From Pseudomonadota bacterium (GTDB lineage Bacteria; Myxococcota_A; UBA796; SXON01), in assembly GCA_030685065.1 (NCBI GenBank), contig JAUXQH010000001.1, positions 175,230 through 239,229 of the forward strand: DNA of 64,000 nucleotides, written 5' to 3'. Below the pieces are notes generated by a model. It was not told the origin of the DNA and made no database searches. It saw only the letters and a program-made list of their open reading frames with translations. Numbering within the stretch: the stretch's first letter is position 1; each line of letters begins with the position of its first letter. The position numbers were made by a program, and so were the translations under genes. Positions 61,398-64,000 of the stretch are shown piece after piece.

Positions 61398-62306
61398 TCA
61401 CCAGCTGCCGGCGCCGAAGCGGTAGGTCTTCTTGACGGGCTGGTCCTTCACGATCTTCTGGAACTTCCAGCCGGAGACCTGGCGATCCATGCAGGACTCG
61501 AGCTCGCGGTCCGAACCGTTCACGCCGGTCACCGATACGCTCTTGGCGACGCCGTTCTTCCCGATGGTGAACGACACCTCCCAAGCGCCCTTGAGCCCCT
61601 CGACCGCCTTGAGCCGCTGGTTGTAGCAGCCCTGGAGCTGGGGGCTCGAGGCGTTGATGACCGCCTTCGCCATGGCGAAGATCTCGTCGTTGTCGGTGAG
61701 CACCTTGTCGCTTCCGACGAAGCCGACCTTGATCTGGCCCACCCCGAGATCTCCGGTAGCGCCGCCGCTCGCCGAGTTGATCGCGGGGGCCGCGGCGTCC
61801 GCGCCCGCCTGGTAGTTCGGCCGGGCCGGCCCCGACCCGGCACCTGGGTTGCCCGAACCGATCGGCGCGAGCTCGGGGTTCTTTCGGCCGTTGGGCCGGA
61901 GCCCGTTGGTTCCCGGGTTCTTGACGCCCGCAACCGCGCCAGGAATCCCAGCCGCGGCCGACCCCGGAACCGCCGGCGCGGAGGCCGTTTGCAGCTCCGA
62001 GAGGGGCGTGGCGTAGTAGTCGTCCATCTCGTAGGTGAGGGCTTGCTGCTGGGTCTGGTAGGCCCAGACGCCGGTGCCGCTGAGCCCGAACAGCACGACG
62101 AGGCCCAGCGCGCCCAACACGCGGTTCTTGCGTTGCTTCTTCGCGAGCTTGGCCTTGTCCTCCTGATCCTTGCGCTCGCGCGCGTGGATCCCCGGATCGG
62201 TAGGGGCCTCCTCTCCTGGAATTTCCAACATGCAATGCGGACAGTTTCCGCCGAAGCGAAGCGTGTCGGCCGGAACGGCGCCCTTACAGAAAGGACAGAC
62301 GGGCAA
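61398..62306 (-). CDS. Zinc-ribbon AgmX/PglI C-terminal (TonB-like) protein
   Basis: A 302-residue protein. An N-terminal zinc ribbon (CPFCKGAVPADTLRFGGNCP, then HC) is followed by a charged stretch, one membrane helix (VLGALGLVVLFGLSGTGVWA), a long Gly/Ala/Pro linker and a TonB-like C-terminal domain (LQGCYNQRLKAVEGLKGAWE; FTIGKNGVAKSVSVTG; LESCMDRQVSGWKFQ). This AgmX/PglI domain is common in myxobacterial gliding and envelope proteins. The start is uncertain: TTG 62306 places Met just before the ribbon, and TTG 62372 is the alternative. Confidence 0.78.
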   Translation of the reverse strand: MPVCPFCKGAVPADTLRFGGNCPHCMLEIPGEEAPTDPGIHARERKDQEDKAKLAKKQRKNRVLGALGLVVLFGLSGTGVWAYQTQQQALTYEMDDYYATPLSELQTASAPAVPGSAAAGIPGAVAGVKNPGTNGLRPNGRKNPELAPIGSGNPGAGSGPARPNYQAGADAAAPAINSASGGATGDLGVGQIKVGFVGSDKVLTDNDEIFAMAKAVINASSPQLQGCYNQRLKAVEGLKGAWEVSFTIGKNGVAKSVSVTGVNGSDRELESCMDRQVSGWKFQKIVKDQPVKKTYRFGAGSW

Positions 62307-62393
62307 GGGCAGTGCCAGGGCCGGCTCCAAGAGAAGGTGCGGAGGGTAGCAAGCCGCGCCCGGGGTGGGCAAGGGCAGCGTCGACGTTCGAGC

Positions 62394-63281
62394 CTAACCC
62401 GACGAGGGCCGAGCGCCCCGTTCGCGCGGGCCGGTCCACTGCGACATGCCGCCCACCACGTTGTAAATTTGCGACGAGCCCACGCTCGTCATGAACTCGC
62501 CAGCCGCCGCGCTACGCCCCCCGCCCTGACAGACGAAGATGAGGTGGTTCGTCTGGCCCAGCTCGGCGTACCGGTGCGGGAGCTCGTCGACCGGGATGTG
62601 GCGCGCGAGGGGGGAACGATCCCCTTCGAACTCGCCCTTCGTCCGCACGTCGACCAGCAGGTAGGGAGAGTCGACCTCGCCGAGGAGCGCGAGCGCCTGG
62701 CTCGAATCGACGTCCAGAACGGCGGCCGAGGGCCTCCCCGGCGTGCGGAGCGCGGGGCCGGCCGCCGCCGCCGCAGGAGGAGGGGCCACGACGGGGGCGG
62801 GCTTGCCTTCGGCCTTTGCCGCGGTCTCCACCAACCTCGCCACGTCGACGTGGCCTCGCTCGGAGAGGAGAATCCGGCCGTCCTTCCCGATGAGCACGGC
62901 CGTGTCCTTGCAGAACGGCCGGATCCGTCCGGACGCGCGGAAGCCTCGGGCCGCCAGGGCGAGCGGGTCGTAGAGGAGGAAGAACTCGGTCCCGATCCGG
63001 GCCCGGTACGCCCGCAGTTCGTCCGTCCGGGCGGTGTTCACGCCGAACACAGCGGTGTCCAGGCCCTCGAAGGCGGGACGGGCCGCGTCGATCGAGCGGA
63101 GCCAGGCGTCCGTGGTGGAATCGGTGGTCCCGCGGAAAAAGACGAGCAGGACGTTGAGGTGGCCCTTGAAGTCGTTGAGCTTGATCCAGGTCCCGTCATC
63201 CGCGGTGAGGGAGAGCGGCGTGGCGGGGCTCCCCACGTCGAGCGGCTTCCACGAGAGGAAGTTCGTCAGCTTCGAGCCCAT
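62394..63281 (-). CDS. Peroxiredoxin-fold/rhodanese fusion without peroxidatic Cys
   Basis: A 295-residue protein. Residues 1 to about 155 have the AhpC/TSA thioredoxin fold (WIKLNDFKGHLNVLLVFFRG; TAVFGVNTARTDELRAYRAR; FFLLYDPLALAARGFRASG; KDTAVLIGKDGRI). The loop that should carry the peroxidatic Cys reads RGTTDSTTDAWL, so it is absent. After a Pro/Ala linker the C-terminal rhodanese domain (SPYLLVDVRTKGEFEGD) has an active Cys251 in IFVCQGGGRSAAAGEF. It may handle sulfane sulfur. No signal peptide. Confidence 0.85.
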   Translation of the reverse strand: MGSKLTNFLSWKPLDVGSPATPLSLTADDGTWIKLNDFKGHLNVLLVFFRGTTDSTTDAWLRSIDAARPAFEGLDTAVFGVNTARTDELRAYRARIGTEFFLLYDPLALAARGFRASGRIRPFCKDTAVLIGKDGRILLSERGHVDVARLVETAAKAEGKPAPVVAPPPAAAAAGPALRTPGRPSAAVLDVDSSQALALLGEVDSPYLLVDVRTKGEFEGDRSPLARHIPVDELPHRYAELGQTNHLIFVCQGGGRSAAAGEFMTSVGSSQIYNVVGGMSQWTGPRERGARPSSG

Positions 63282-63344
63282 CGCAGACCTCCGAGGGCCA
63301 CCCCCTATCCGGAAGTTCCGCCCCCTGCTGGCGCGCTCGCGCCG

Positions 63345-64000
63345 CTATCCCCGCACTTCGTCGCGCCGCCGCAGCGCCTCGAGCAGCAGGAACTCGCTCG
63401 TCCCCGCGAGGTTGGTGACGCCCGCGTCCTCGAACCGCACCTCGAAGCGCCCCTCGCGCCCCGCCACCAGGGTCTGCAGCGCCGGTTCGCCGGCTCGCGC
63501 GCCGTGCGTCGCGGCGACGATCCGCCCGTCGCGGACCTGAACCGCGCCGAGGTCGGCGGTCCCGACGATCACGATCCGCGCCGTGCGCCCGCCGTGCATC
63601 AGGGTCTGGAGCAGATCCACGAGCGGAAGGTCCGAGAGGCGCCCGGTGACGGCGGCGGGCGCCTCGGGCCGGCGCCGAAGCACCTTCCGCAGCGCGCCGA
63701 GCAGCGCGGGGAGCGCGGAGGTGTCGCCCTGGGGGCTCACCGGCTCCATCCGGACCACGGGAATGGTCCCTTCCGCCCGCAGCGCCGCTTCGAGGTCGTG
63801 GCCCTCGGCGGCCGCGACGAACGCGCCCGCGTGGAGGCTGTGAGCCAGGCGAATGGCCTCGGGAGCGCCCGCCGCGATCGCGACGGTGTAGCCCTCGGCC
63901 GTGAGCTCTGCCCGCGCGGCGTCGGCGAAGGGCGAGCCCTCCGGCGACACGACGACGACCGCGTTGGACTCTCGCACCACCGCGTCCACCTGCGCCTGCA
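63345..64000 (-). CDS. DUF4388 (PATAN-like) protein with degenerate receiver-like N-terminus, 5' end cut
   Basis: The frame stays open to the right edge of the window, so the true start may lie outside; the first possible start inside is GTG 63989 (214 residues). The N-terminal 105 residues resemble a receiver fold (NAVVVVSPEGSPFADAARAE; IPVVRMEPVSPQG), without an obvious phosphoacceptor Asp. The C-terminal VTGRLSDLPLVDLLQTLMHG and GAVQVRDGRIVAATHG match DUF4388, a domain of myxobacterial signalling and motility regulators. Confidence 0.72.
   Translation of the reverse strand, partial: QAQVDAVVRESNAVVVVSPEGSPFADAARAELTAEGYTVAIAAGAPEAIRLAHSLHAGAFVAAAEGHDLEAALRAEGTIPVVRMEPVSPQGDTSALPALLGALRKVLRRRPEAPAAVTGRLSDLPLVDLLQTLMHGGRTARIVIVGTADLGAVQVRDGRIVAATHGARAGEPALQTLVAGREGRFEVRFEDAGVTNLAGTSEFLLLEALRRRDEVRG

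Overview
The window is high-GC, gene-dense chromosomal DNA, most likely from a myxobacterium-like member of Myxococcota or the former Deltaproteobacteria. This rests on several features: a MYXO-CTERM-like tail (small residues, then an Arg run) in a secreted protein, an AgmX/PglI-type TonB-like protein, a DUF4388 protein, a GldA-GldF-GldG/DUF4340 set, many lipoproteins with Asp/Thr/Ser linkers encoded by simple repeats, and a selenoprotein candidate. I saw no tRNA or rRNA gene, CRISPR array, insertion sequence, phage gene or integrase. No stretch above about 215 bases lacks a gene. Start and stop codons overlap very often (GTGA, ATGA, TTGA, TGATG).

Layout. 1-5 kb: an edge-truncated secreted protein, a UbiB-type kinase, a cysteine-free glutaredoxin-fold protein, a TIG lipoprotein with a DT-repeat linker, and an FG-GAP/ASPIC lipoprotein. 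4.9-9.3 kb: a sugar ABC importer in which the binding protein is fused to the MalF-type permease, with MalG- and MalK-type partners and a methyltransferase. 9.4-13.3 kb: a repeat-rich lipoprotein, then a VTC-domain polyphosphate polymerase / DUF4956 / HlyD-like / inactive signal-peptidase-like operon. 13.3-25 kb: a sulfite-oxidase-like protein, then TCA-cycle genes (ndk, sucD, sucC, icd, gltA on the minus strand; sdhC, sdhA, sdhB on the plus strand) and metK.

25-31 kb: hpf, rpoN, lptB, an LptC/LptA-like lipoprotein, pyrG and kdsB, the familiar LPS-export/KDO neighbourhood. 30.9-39.7 kb: rpsI-rplM, two overlapping lipoprotein genes (TPR-like and BNR propeller), a FYDLN zinc-ribbon protein, truA (probably a CTG start), a 799-residue composite surface protein, and an aspartate-semialdehyde-dehydrogenase-like protein without the catalytic Cys. 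39.8-51.3 kb: tsaB, rseP, cdsA, uppS, frr, pyrH, tsf, rpsB, secA, an M23 endopeptidase and a PP2C phosphatase. 51.4-60.4 kb: rsmA, tsaD, a CPBP protease, a UGA-containing tetraheme lipoprotein, DUF4340, gldG, gldF and gldA, overlapping or closely packed as one probable operon. 60.4-64 kb: a SurA-like protein, rimI, an AgmX-like protein, a peroxiredoxin-fold/rhodanese fusion and an edge-truncated DUF4388 protein.

The strongest unusual signal is at 54185-55705. A lipoprotein gene is interrupted by one in-frame TGA exactly where the context EPCG-x-P..PLGGL expects a Cys. A hairpin with apical GGUCU begins its GGU 19 nt after the UGA, which matches the Escherichia coli fdhF SECIS as I remember it. 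I read it as a selenoprotein. Second in interest is the VTC/DUF4956/HlyD/dead-LepB operon at 10253-13313, a candidate membrane-associated polyphosphate (or other polyanion) system. Several neighbours share one theme, a recognisable enzyme fold that has lost its catalytic residues (glutaredoxin, LepB, ASADH, peroxiredoxin).
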